In this document: one piece after another, positions 18,276-26,125 of the stretch
Layout of the letters: every line of letters begins with the position of its first letter
How positions within the stretch are numbered: position 1 is the stretch's first letter
Assembly: GCA_965220385.1 (NCBI GenBank)
Contig: OZ244825.1
Span: 5,332,001-5,396,000, forward strand
Length of the DNA: 64,000 bases
Source of the DNA: PCPOR2b sp965220385
GTDB taxonomy: Bacteria > Poribacteria > WGA-4E > PCPOR2b
Reading direction: 5' to 3'
Notes under the pieces: model-generated
Databases searched by the model: none
What the model saw: only the letters and a program-made list of their open reading frames with translations
Told to the model about the DNA's origin: nothing
Position numbers and translations under genes: made by a program

Positions 18276-18298
18276 GATCCAAAAACATTAGGAGATGA

Positions 18299-18327
18299 TT
18301 GCTTGGTTCTAAAAAACATGATACGAT
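18299..18327 (+). promoter_or_regulatory. Candidate promoter of the rightward SDR gene
   Basis: TTGCTT, 17-base spacer, TACGAT, about 45 bases before the start at 18372, divergent from the site at 18247. Confidence 0.45.
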
Positions 18328-18371
18328 TGGTAAATTGAAAGATTTTTCAAATTAACTGAGGGGGTACTGAG

Positions 18372-19127
18372 ATGGCAGGGCAGGTAGAAGATAAAGTGGT
18401 TCTGGTGACAGGTGGAAGTTCGGGGATTGGTCGGGCAACGGCGCTGACATTAGCGAGCGAGGGAGCAAAGGTCGTCATCGCCGATCTCAACGTTTCGGAT
18501 GGCGAGCAGACGGTGCATCTGATTCAAGAAACCGGTGGGGAGAGCATCTTTGTGGAGGCAGATGTGTCAAAGGCTGACTCAGTTGAAGCGATGGTCAACA
18601 GAACAGTCGAGAACTACGGTCGCTTGGATTGTGCCTTCAATAACGCTGGCGTCGGCAGAGGTGGCAGCACAGTAGACTGTACAGAGGAGGACTGGGAATT
18701 TACCATCAAAATCAATCTCACAGGCGTCTGGTTGTGCATGAAGTACGAAATCGCCCAGATGCTCAAACAGTCCAGCGGTGCTATTGTCAATACGGCGTCT
18801 GCATACGGTCTCGCCGCCGCCGGAGGAACGCCGTCGTATGTTGCGAGCAAGCACGGTGTTGTCGGATTGACCAAGGCTTCTGCAATGGAATATGCTGCTG
18901 AAGGCATTCGGGTCAATGCGGTCTGTCCGGGTCACATCAACACGCCAATGATAGAAGGGGGAATGAACGACCCTGAAAGCAAAGCGCGGATGCTAGCGAG
19001 GCATCCAATCGGACGAATAGGGGATCCAGAAGATGTCGCCCAAGCGGTAATGTGGCTCCTATCGGATGCAGCTTCTTTTGTCACCGGACACGCTATGTCC
19101 GTGGATGGCGGTTGGGTTGCGCGCTAA
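18372..19127 (+). CDS. SDR family oxidoreductase, glucose dehydrogenase-like
   Basis: A 251-residue classical SDR with a complete set of motifs: TGGSSGIGRATA for NAD(P), DLN after the second strand (suggesting NAD preference), CAFNNAGVG, the catalytic Ser in VNTASAYG, YVASKHG with the catalytic Tyr and Lys, and VCPGHINTPM. The C-terminus ends in the usual SVDGGW. Substrate cannot be told. GAGGGGG lies upstream of the ATG. It is divergent from the SDR at 17421 and stands alone as a unit. Confidence 0.92.
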   Translation: MAGQVEDKVVLVTGGSSGIGRATALTLASEGAKVVIADLNVSDGEQTVHLIQETGGESIFVEADVSKADSVEAMVNRTVENYGRLDCAFNNAGVGRGGSTVDCTEEDWEFTIKINLTGVWLCMKYEIAQMLKQSSGAIVNTASAYGLAAAGGTPSYVASKHGVVGLTKASAMEYAAEGIRVNAVCPGHINTPMIEGGMNDPESKARMLARHPIGRIGDPEDVAQAVMWLLSDAASFVTGHAMSVDGGWVAR

Positions 19128-19225
19128 TTATGAATAGGATAAATGGTGTGTGCACTGTTTTTTTATTTATTACAGAACCGGAGTTGCTAACGGTTGAGCG
19201 GAAAAGCGAGTCTTCACTTTGATGG

Positions 19226-19255
19226 TTGTCCCAAACATGAGGAAAGTGATATAAT
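19226..19255 (+). promoter_or_regulatory. Promoter of the PmoA-family gene
   Basis: TTGTCC, 18-base spacer, consensus TATAAT, 39 bases before the start codon at 19294. Confidence 0.55.
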
Positions 19256-19293
19256 GGAACGGTGCATTAATCACAAATTCCAAGGAGTTATGT

Positions 19294-20442
19294 ATGGCAG
19301 ACGAAAATCGTATTACCGTTACAGTCAATGCAGGTGAACATAATCGGGACGGTTGCCCCGTCAGCGTTGACATAGATAACCTCCAAGTTGAATCGCTTGC
19401 AGGTGGATCGGTCACCCTTACGGATCAAGTGAGCGGTGCAGCCATCCCCGCCGACCTCAACAGCGACGGCAAAACTGCGACACTCTCATGGATCTTGGAC
19501 GGACTCAAAGCCCATCAGGAACGATCATATACCCTCTCCTCAGGCGATGCTGGAAGTGGTGGGGTTGCGTTCAGCGAACGGGACAATGCCATTGATGTGA
19601 CAGTTGATGGCAGAGCGTTTACAACCTTCCGCTATGGAACCGATGGGTTTCGACCTTACTTCTTCCCCGTATTTGGTCCCGGTGGGAACCCGATAACCCG
19701 CGGCGAAACCAGTGAAGAATCTAGCGATCACGTCCATCACCGATCCCTATACGTCGCCTACGGTGAGGTCAACGATGTGGATGTATGGGCGGAGGGCGAA
19801 AATTCGGGCAGAGTGGTGCATCGATCCTTCACGGATAAAAGTGGGGGCGCAACGGTCGGCAAAATCTATACTGAAAACGATTGGGTGGATAAACCGGGCG
19901 AAAAGTTGATGTCAGACCGACAGAATTTCCGCATCTATAACACGCCTGAGACGGGAACCATTATCGACTTGGATTTGACCCTGATCGCATCTGCGGGAGA
20001 TGTTCACTTTGGAGACACCAAAGAGGGTGGGATTATATCCGTCCGCGTCAATCCGTCGATGAACGCATCCGATGGTGGAAAGATTGAAAACGCTTACGGT
20101 GGGACCAATGAAGGCGAAACATGGGGTAAGCGTGCACAATGGTGCGACTATTCAGGTGTCGTCGAAGGGACGCCTGTCGGAATTGCTGTATTTGATCACA
20201 CTTCCAACCCGCGCTATCCCACATATTGGCATGTCCGCAACTACGGCTTAATGACGACAAACATCTTTGGGACCGGCACGTTTGAAGGTGACCCGAGCAA
20301 GGATGGTTCTTATACGATGAAAAGTGGGGAGGAGATGAATTTCCGTTTCCGCGTTCTCATCCACGCCGGTGACGCTGCAACGGGTCAGGTTGCACAGAAA
20401 TATCACGATTTCATCAATCCGCCAACGGTATTAATTTCATAA
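19294..20442 (+). CDS. PmoA family protein (DUF6807)
   Basis: A 382-residue protein of the family annotated 'methane oxygenase PmoA' (DUF6807), which despite the name is not membrane methane monooxygenase. The family hallmarks seen are GFRPYFFPVFGPGG, the SSDHVHHRSLYVAYG histidine cluster near residues 146-152, and the late GTPVGIAVFDHTSNPRYPTYWHVR segment. No signal peptide is present. Homologues are common beside sugar dehydrogenases in planctomycetes, Verrucomicrobia and Poribacteria, and a carbohydrate-related role is likely but unproven. AAGGAG lies ten bases before the ATG. It converges with the PhyH gene at 20508. Confidence 0.82.
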   Translation: MADENRITVTVNAGEHNRDGCPVSVDIDNLQVESLAGGSVTLTDQVSGAAIPADLNSDGKTATLSWILDGLKAHQERSYTLSSGDAGSGGVAFSERDNAIDVTVDGRAFTTFRYGTDGFRPYFFPVFGPGGNPITRGETSEESSDHVHHRSLYVAYGEVNDVDVWAEGENSGRVVHRSFTDKSGGATVGKIYTENDWVDKPGEKLMSDRQNFRIYNTPETGTIIDLDLTLIASAGDVHFGDTKEGGIISVRVNPSMNASDGGKIENAYGGTNEGETWGKRAQWCDYSGVVEGTPVGIAVFDHTSNPRYPTYWHVRNYGLMTTNIFGTGTFEGDPSKDGSYTMKSGEEMNFRFRVLIHAGDAATGQVAQKYHDFINPPTVLIS

Positions 20443-20469
20443 TTGCATTGTACAAATATAGATCGAGGC

Positions 20470-20520
20470 GGCTGAACAGATGATTTTCACGTTTCACGCA
20501 TCACGTTTTACTGTTCAGCC
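20470..20520. repeat. Long inverted repeat between convergent genes
   Basis: GGCTGAACAG at 20470-20479 and CTGTTCAGCC at 20511-20520 are perfectly complementary, with a 31-base loop rich in TTTCACG. The right arm overlaps the last codons of the PhyH gene. It may stop transcription from both sides or be another mobile palindrome. Confidence 0.6.
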
Positions 20521-21317
20521 CATGAGTTATGCCAGATCAGTTCGTTTTGCTGTGGGTCGTCCAGTAAGTCGCCAATCGTCAGCGAATTAAAATAATCGTC
20601 CGGCAGGACATTCTTTTTCCCATTAAATGTCGAACCATCAGGCATAAAGGCGCACGTCATCGCACGACGCGGTCGAATTGTCATATTTGCGCCAGCAGCA
20701 TGGGCAATCAGACCATTATGCCAAACGATTGATCCAGCAGGACAAGGACACGCCTGTGGCTCAATCTCTCGCCATTCGGGATACACCTTGAACAGTCCAC
20801 CCAGGTTCTCTCCAATGCCAACGTTCTCAAACCGCGCAACCCGATGCACACCGGGCAGATACCAGAGGCATCCGTTGGCGAGCGTTATATCGTCCAGCGC
20901 CATCCACAAAGATAGGGCATCACGGGAACTGAACGACCAATAGGGCACATCCAAGTGCCAAGCCGTTGGATTCCCATGGGGCGGCTTAATCAACGCTTGG
21001 TCATGCCAGATTCGGATGCCTTCTACACCCGCCAACCTCGTAGCCATCCGCCCAATTCGTGGATCACAGATAAGCTGGTGCATACCTTCGTGTGTATCCG
21101 CAAGCCGCAAGCACTGTGTAAAAACCCTCGCGTAAAAAGCGTCTGGGTCCATCTGATTCGTCATAAAATTTACGGCACCTCCCAGACGCTCCGCAACGGA
21201 TTCCTCGGTACATCGGCGCCATTCTTCCAGCTCGTCCGCATCAAGAAAATCCTCAATGACCAGAAAACCGTTGGTTTGATAGAATTCAATCTGTTCTTCC
21301 GTGAGCTCATCACGCAT
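20508..21317 (-). CDS. Phytanoyl-CoA dioxygenase family protein (second copy)
   Basis: A 269-residue Fe(II)/2-oxoglutarate oxygenase. Iron ligands are His and Asp in TAWHLDVPYW and a distal His in IAHAAGANMT, followed by RPRRAMTCAF with the likely 2-oxoglutarate Arg. The N-terminus (FYQTNGFLVIEDFL) is the usual first strand of PhyH proteins. Substrate unknown. A GAGGAAT site precedes the ATG. The SDR at 21368 lies just upstream on the same strand (50 bases), so hydroxylation followed by dehydrogenation of one substrate is a reasonable inference. Confidence 0.88.
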   Translation of the reverse strand: MRDELTEEQIEFYQTNGFLVIEDFLDADELEEWRRCTEESVAERLGGAVNFMTNQMDPDAFYARVFTQCLRLADTHEGMHQLICDPRIGRMATRLAGVEGIRIWHDQALIKPPHGNPTAWHLDVPYWSFSSRDALSLWMALDDITLANGCLWYLPGVHRVARFENVGIGENLGGLFKVYPEWREIEPQACPCPAGSIVWHNGLIAHAAGANMTIRPRRAMTCAFMPDGSTFNGKKNVLPDDYFNSLTIGDLLDDPQQNELIWHNSWAEQ

Positions 21318-21367
21318 CGCCGCTTATTCCTCCTGTGTCAATGATTCTCAATCCCACCAATCCATCG

Positions 21368-22123
21368 CTATCCCGTTCCACCCTTCACACTCCAAACAGC
21401 ACCGGTGGTGTAGGTATTGCGTTCTGAACAAAGAAACTCGATGACTTCCGCCAATTCCTCCGCGTCTGAGTACCGCCCAACCGGCGTTCCCGGGTTGGCG
21501 AGAAATTCAGCGGAGAAGCGTGGGACAACCATCTCTGTAAGCGCGCGTCCCGGCTCCACACCGTTCACGAATACCCCTTGTTTCGGATACGCATTGCCAA
21601 GCGCACCGATAAATGAGAAGACCGCTCCCTTAGAAACGCCATACGGCACTTGGTTCGTTGCGCCACGCCGCGCTCCAGAGGAGATTGTCACACACCGTCC
21701 CCAGTTTCGCTCCAACATGTGAGGGATCGCTGCCTGATGTGCGTGGTAAACGCCGTAAATATTAATCCGCATAACTTTATCAAACTGTTCGATCGATTGT
21801 TCATGGAATGGTGCTTCCAGACCCAAAATCCCAGCGCAGCATACGAGAATATCCAAACGCCCAAAGGTTTCGACTGTTTGAGCGACCATTGATTGAACGG
21901 CAGCAAAATCAGTCACGTCCGTTTTTATAAATAGCGCACGCTGTCCCATCTGTTCAATCTCTTTGACCAAACCGGCGGCTTCCTCTTCGAGGATATCCGC
22001 GATAACAATATCCCGACCCGCCTCCGCGAGTCGAAGGGCAGACGCCCCACCGATACCTCGAGCCCCGCCAGTTATTACTGCCACCCGTTTCTCTTGGGGT
22101 GCTGCAAAACGCAGATTCGGCAT
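21368..22123 (-). CDS. SDR family oxidoreductase (third copy)
   Basis: A 251-residue classical SDR: TGGARGIGGASA cofactor motif, DILEEE acidic end of strand two (NAD preference), LVCCAGILG in place of NNAG, catalytic Ser in ISSGARR, YGVSKGA with Tyr and Lys, and the late VEPGRALTEM. AGGAGG is seven bases before the ATG. It is followed on the same strand by the second PhyH gene, probably as one transcript. Substrate unknown. Confidence 0.9.
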   Translation of the reverse strand: MPNLRFAAPQEKRVAVITGGARGIGGASALRLAEAGRDIVIADILEEEAAGLVKEIEQMGQRALFIKTDVTDFAAVQSMVAQTVETFGRLDILVCCAGILGLEAPFHEQSIEQFDKVMRINIYGVYHAHQAAIPHMLERNWGRCVTISSGARRGATNQVPYGVSKGAVFSFIGALGNAYPKQGVFVNGVEPGRALTEMVVPRFSAEFLANPGTPVGRYSDAEELAEVIEFLCSERNTYTTGAVWSVKGGTG

Positions 22124-22187
22124 AGACTAATCCTCCTAAATTTGCTCTAACCTTCCGAGGCTGCCAAATCTTCGGAAGATCCTATCG

Positions 22188-22226
22188 CTTCGTAGGGGCA
22201 GGTCTCGTACCTGACCCAAAAGGCAA
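22188..22226. repeat. gtagg-type hairpin repeat
   Basis: TTCGTAGGGGCAGGTCTCGT is followed by ACCTGACCC: stem CAGGT/ACCTG. Same design as the hairpins at 1767, 23244, 25602 and 41428 with a different, still complementary stem. Confidence 0.55.
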
Positions 22227-22261
22227 CCACAAGGGCTTGAATCCCGATACCATCGTCTCGA

Positions 22262-23137
22262 TTAATCGGAATACGACGCATCAAGATAATTCGCAATCTC
22301 GGCGCAGAGATCGACAATATCCCCAAGACCGTTCTGGATAACATCGTAAACTATACGTAGATTAACCCTAGGGTAATGGTGGACAATGATATTCCGCATC
22401 CTGACAGCTTGGCTAACCTTCTCCGCAAGTTCCTGCGGTATGATCCCGTTCTTGGCGAGCATTTCAATCGCTTCAGGACGACTGTTAGGTGATCCGAGGT
22501 TAGCACCGGCGACAATGTGCATTGCGATGTCACTGATTGCTTCTAATATCGTTTGGAGTTCGTATAATGACGCATCCACCGCCTGAAAGTCCTCAGCGAA
22601 TTCCTCGAAACCCTTCCCCTGTTGACTCTGTAAACGATTCAGCATCTCCTGGACATAATTCACTAAGTGCTCAATGCGCCTCCGATCTATCATGTCCTTT
22701 CCCTTCTTTAACATCTGTCTCGTTTTTACACGTGCCATCAAGTAACGATGACCAATTTGTCGCCACGGTTCTTCATCTGTATGTTTTTCAAAAATGTCCA
22801 TCTCAAACTGGATACGCTCGTGTGGGTTGGCACAAAAGGCAAGTTTCCCCGTCCGCAAGATTTCGTAGGCAAAATGCGTTGATACTCCCTCCAGATTCAC
22901 GACATCAATTTCAACGCCTCCCAAGGCTTGACACAGATGTTCCGACAGCTTTCCAGTAATCTCTAGCTGGCTCGACGCTTCCGCCCCACCAAATAGGAGT
23001 GCCACATCGACATCGCTCTCTGCCCAAACCTTCCCTGTTGCATGAGATCCGAAAAGGTATGCCGCAGTGACCGGTGGACTCATGTTGACAACGGCGGTTT
23101 TGATTGCCTGTTTAATAGAAGCCTGTGAAATTTGCAT
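22262..23137 (-). CDS. Single-chain MntA-HepT fusion (nucleotidyltransferase antitoxin plus HEPN toxin)
   Basis: A 291-residue protein with two domains normally encoded by two genes. Residues 1-120 are a minimal nucleotidyltransferase (MNT) with Gly30-Ser31, ten residues, then Asp42-x-Asp44, matching GSx10DxD. Residues 150-291 are a HepT/DUF86 HEPN domain with the RNase motif Rx4HxY seen as RNIIVHHY. In known MntA-HepT systems MntA adds AMP to the HepT Tyr and blocks its RNase activity; here both lie on one chain. A GTG at 23149 could add four residues; neither start has a good ribosome site. A promoter-like TTGACA lies at 23201. It has no partner gene nearby. Confidence 0.85.
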   Translation of the reverse strand: MQISQASIKQAIKTAVVNMSPPVTAAYLFGSHATGKVWAESDVDVALLFGGAEASSQLEITGKLSEHLCQALGGVEIDVVNLEGVSTHFAYEILRTGKLAFCANPHERIQFEMDIFEKHTDEEPWRQIGHRYLMARVKTRQMLKKGKDMIDRRRIEHLVNYVQEMLNRLQSQQGKGFEEFAEDFQAVDASLYELQTILEAISDIAMHIVAGANLGSPNSRPEAIEMLAKNGIIPQELAEKVSQAVRMRNIIVHHYPRVNLRIVYDVIQNGLGDIVDLCAEIANYLDASYSD

Positions 23138-23176
23138 GGCACCAATCACAATTTTTCAAAAAAATAAGATAGCTAT

Positions 23177-23206
23177 AGGATATGCCATGCTACCAAAAAA
23201 TGTCAA
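23177..23206 (-). promoter_or_regulatory. Promoter of the MntA-HepT fusion gene
   Basis: Minus-strand TTGACA, 18-base spacer, TATCCT, 40 bases before the start codon. Confidence 0.5.
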
Positions 23207-23243
23207 GTTCGCTTTCAGCCACATGTAGGAGCGTTTAATTCTT

Positions 23244-23292
23244 CTGTAGGAGGGATCTCTGAATCCCGACATCTAGCTAGTTGACCCTACAG
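23244..23292. repeat. tgtagg-type hairpin repeat
   Basis: Outer stem CTGTAGG/CCTACAG encloses GGGAT/ATCCC. The first 27 bases are nearly identical to the hairpin at 1765-1791. Confidence 0.7.
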
Positions 23293-23318
23293 CGACACGG
23301 TTGCGGTCAAAACAACCG

Positions 23319-23347
23319 TTGACAGAGATCACACGCTGTGATATAGT
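23319..23347 (+). promoter_or_regulatory. Promoter of the aminotransferase/acetyltransferase operon
   Basis: TTGACA, a 17-base spacer, TATAGT (five of six consensus), about 100 bases before the DegT-type gene. Confidence 0.75.
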
Positions 23348-23444
23348 TTTCAAAACCCAATAAGGGTGGACAACATATATCAAAAAACGAAGGTCCCGAC
23401 CTGTTCTCGATGAATTGGGACTACGCGGGACTTGGGAGGAAAAA

Positions 23445-24701
23445 ATGGCAGATCGATTGGCGGTTGATGGCGGAACTCCGGTTATTACGGAACCTATTCC
23501 CAGCGGCACGCACGGTCCAAGTGCTATCGATGATCGGGAGATTAACGCAGTCACTGAAGTGCTGCGGAGCGGCAAGCTGTTCCGGTTTGTTGAGGATTCT
23601 CACGTGGCTGCGTTTGAAACGGAAGCCGCGGCACTGCTCGGTGTAAACCACGCACTGATGGTCAATTCTGGCACAAGTGCAATAATCTGTGCGCTAACAG
23701 GGATTGGCGTCGGTCCCGGGGACGAAGTGATCGTTCCGGGCTATACCTTTATTGCAACAGCGGCAGCGGTCGTTGGTGTGGGTGCTATCCCGGTCATCGC
23801 TGAGATCGACGAATCGCTCGGCATGGATCCCGCCGATGTTGAACGGAAGATTACGCCGCACACAAAGGCGATCCTTCCTGTCCACATGCAAGGGGTGCCG
23901 TGCCGTCTTGATGACCTCATGGCGATAGCCAAGCAGCATGACCTCAAAATGGTCGAAGACTGTTGTCAATGTGTCGGTGGCCGGTATAAAGGGGCATATA
24001 CCGGAACGTGGGGCGAAGCTGGCGCGTGGAGTCTAAACTACTTCAAGGTAATCAGCTGCGGTGAGGGAGGCATGGTGTTTACAGATGACTACGATATCTA
24101 TGAACGCACCGCTTTCGCCAGCGATGCCGCGATGCCGATGTGGATGAGCGATAAGGAGTGGCAAAATCCACCTTTCTCACGTCAGGGCTATCGTCCAAGC
24201 GAAATTATGGGATCAATTGCGCGGGTGCAACTTTTCAAACTTGAGGACATCTTAAGCCATACCCGTCGGCTGAAAAAAGCATTCCTCGCGGAGATAGATG
24301 AGCCGAAGGGATATATCCCACAGCATGTCGATGATCCGGATGGCGAATGTGGCATCAGTGCAGCGATAATTGTCAAGGATCCCGAACTCACCCCGAAGTA
24401 TGTCGAAGCACTCAAGGCAGAAGGACTGGGCGCAGGTACAGCCTACAACGAGGGATTTCCAGACCGTCACATCTACTATTACTGGGATTCAATCCTGTTT
24501 AAGCATTCCCACCACCCATCGGGCTATCCGTGGAAGGATCCGGCTTACAAGGGCAATGTCGAGTATTCGCGGGATATGTGTCCGCAAACCCTTTCAATAT
24601 TGGGCAGAGCCTTGCGATTTGGGTTCAATGTCAACATGCAGGAAGATCACGCCCGATTGATGGCCGCAGCAATCAACAAAGTGGACGCAGCGTTAGGATA
24701 G
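23445..24701 (+). CDS. DegT/DnrJ/EryC1/StrS family aminotransferase
   Basis: A 418-residue PLP aminotransferase of the sugar aminotransferase family. SGTSAIICAL holds the phosphate-binding loop, the central EDCCQCVGG segment holds the Asp that contacts the pyridine nitrogen, and the PLP lysine is probably in NYFKVISCGEGG, which departs from the usual HxxK form. These enzymes transaminate keto sugars, inosose or secondary-metabolite ketones. The start with GGGAGG five bases upstream was chosen; an in-frame ATG 30 bases earlier lacks one. The AAC(3)-type acetyltransferase starts four bases after its stop. Confidence 0.88.
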   Translation: MADRLAVDGGTPVITEPIPSGTHGPSAIDDREINAVTEVLRSGKLFRFVEDSHVAAFETEAAALLGVNHALMVNSGTSAIICALTGIGVGPGDEVIVPGYTFIATAAAVVGVGAIPVIAEIDESLGMDPADVERKITPHTKAILPVHMQGVPCRLDDLMAIAKQHDLKMVEDCCQCVGGRYKGAYTGTWGEAGAWSLNYFKVISCGEGGMVFTDDYDIYERTAFASDAAMPMWMSDKEWQNPPFSRQGYRPSEIMGSIARVQLFKLEDILSHTRRLKKAFLAEIDEPKGYIPQHVDDPDGECGISAAIIVKDPELTPKYVEALKAEGLGAGTAYNEGFPDRHIYYYWDSILFKHSHHPSGYPWKDPAYKGNVEYSRDMCPQTLSILGRALRFGFNVNMQEDHARLMAAAINKVDAALG

Positions 24702-24704
24702 ATA

Positions 24705-25547
24705 GTGAAACGGGCACAGATCACCGAAGCACTACAGACGCTGGGTGTGCAGCCCGGTCATATTGTCTTTGTGCACAGTTCGTTGCGCAGCATTGGCTAC
24801 GTCGAAGACGGCGCAGACGCTGTGGTTAGCGCGTTCTTGGATTTGCTCGGTCCTGCGGGCACACTGGTGGTGCCGGCATTCACCTTCTCCCACGGCGGGA
24901 AATCTAATCCGGTGTTCGACCCTATCCAAGATCCGTCTGAGATGGGGCGTATCTCGGAGGTGGCTCGGACGCGTCCCGGCGCACAACGAAGCCATCACCT
25001 GCTACACTCCGTTGCTGCTCTGGGTCCTCACGCAGAAGATATCACCGCTGTCCACGGTCCCTCCGCTTGGGCCGCTGACGGTCCCTTCTGGAAACTCTAT
25101 GAACTAGATGCCCACATTTTAATGCTAGGCGTTCCCTATCTCCGCTGCACCTTCTTTCACGTTATTGAGCAGCTTGTGCAAGTTCGCTACCGGCGGTGGC
25201 GGGAGGTCGAGGCGAAAGTTCGAGATCCGGATGGGCGCGAACGACCGCTCCCCATGTTCGGTTATAGCCCCAAACCGGGATTTGCTGGCAACGACTTTAA
25301 CAAGCTGGGATCCATGCTGGAGGAACGCGGGCTGGCTCAGGTCGGAGCAGTAGGCAACGCCGTAGCTCGACGGTTTCGGGCACGGGATGCACTTGAGATC
25401 GGTCTCGCTGAGTACCGGAAGGATCCACTCCTGCTTGTCAAGACCGGTAACAGCATAACGCAACTCCGGGACGGCGCCCTAACCGCAGATTTGCACAATG
25501 AAAAATCGGTAATCGATCCAACAAAAATCTATGAACGGAAGCAATAA
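24705..25547 (+). CDS. AAC(3)-family N-acetyltransferase
   Basis: A 280-residue protein of the aminoglycoside 3-N-acetyltransferase (antibiotic_NAT) family. VFVHSSLRSIG, GPAGTLVVPAFTFS and the RSHHLLHSVAALGP segment with its catalytic-type His are family marks. Many chromosomal members do not act on drugs; some acetylate amino sugars or phosphonate intermediates. The GTG start lies three bases after the aminotransferase stop, with AGGA inside the upstream gene's last codons, so the two are translated together. This suggests that the amine made by the aminotransferase is acetylated here, which is inference. Confidence 0.85.
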   Translation: MKRAQITEALQTLGVQPGHIVFVHSSLRSIGYVEDGADAVVSAFLDLLGPAGTLVVPAFTFSHGGKSNPVFDPIQDPSEMGRISEVARTRPGAQRSHHLLHSVAALGPHAEDITAVHGPSAWAADGPFWKLYELDAHILMLGVPYLRCTFFHVIEQLVQVRYRRWREVEAKVRDPDGRERPLPMFGYSPKPGFAGNDFNKLGSMLEERGLAQVGAVGNAVARRFRARDALEIGLAEYRKDPLLLVKTGNSITQLRDGALTADLHNEKSVIDPTKIYERKQ

Positions 25548-25561
25548 TTCAGATAAGATAG

Positions 25562-25993
25562 CCCAAGTTGCTAGGTTCTGTTGACATTCATACGCTTCTT
25601 CGTAGGGGTTGGGTTTCCCAACCCTTTGTTCGCACGTCAGAGCCGATGTCGGGCTTCTGTAGGTCGATTTTCCAAAATCGACGTTTCAGTGTCGAGATGT
25701 GAACTCGACCTACAAAATCGACTTGCCTGATCTATAGCCCCGGCGGGGCGACATGTTTATAGAACATCGGCAAACCAATTATCCCAAGCCCCAGAGGGGC
25801 GACATGTGTGCAGAATACTCGCGTTAATATAACGCAAGTTGATAGTTGCTAAACCGGCTCGGCTTGGATAGGCATATCCAAGCCATCTTTGCGCGTGTGC
25901 AGTGGATTTGTCAATCCACTGCGAACAGTGAGGAACTCGATTTCGTTTTCATGCTTCCGCTTTGCGACATTTCACATCACTAGCAACTTAGGT
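25562..25993. repeat. Type B composite palindromic element (copy 1)
   Basis: Fills most of a 578-base gap with no gene. The ends, CCCAAGTTGCTAG and CTAGCAACTTAGG, are inverted repeats. Inside are many separate hairpins: GTTGGG/CCCAAC, a GTAGGTCGATTTT/AAAATCGAC unit and its partner CGACCTACAAAATCGA, two copies of a GGGGCGACATGT unit, GGCTTGGATA/TATCCAAGCC and GCAGTGGATT/AATCCACTGC. The last two modules recur in the copy at 34288. No open frame of note. Confidence 0.7.
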
Positions 25994-26005
25994 TAGTATA
26001 TCTAA

Positions 26006-26107
26006 TAGGACTTACACAGTTGGTTCATAAGTCCCCCTGATAAGGGGGATTTAGAGGATTAAAGATAAAATAAATCTACACCACATGCTAAATTTGCGTA
26101 AGTCCTG
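26006..26107. repeat. Type A palindromic element (copy 3)
   Basis: Short copy: left TAGGACTTACACAGTT, right TTTGCGTAAGTCCT; interior hairpin GTCCCCCT/AGGGGGAT. It lies directly after the type B element and 18 bases before the next gene, so it occupies the place of a normal 5' control region. Confidence 0.72.
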
Positions 26108-26125
26108 TCTAAGAAAGAAAAGACG

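Noticed and set aside
25562..25993. CRISPR array in the repeat-rich gap
   Set aside because: The repeats are palindromes of different kinds, without regular direct repeats and equal spacers, and no cas genes are near.
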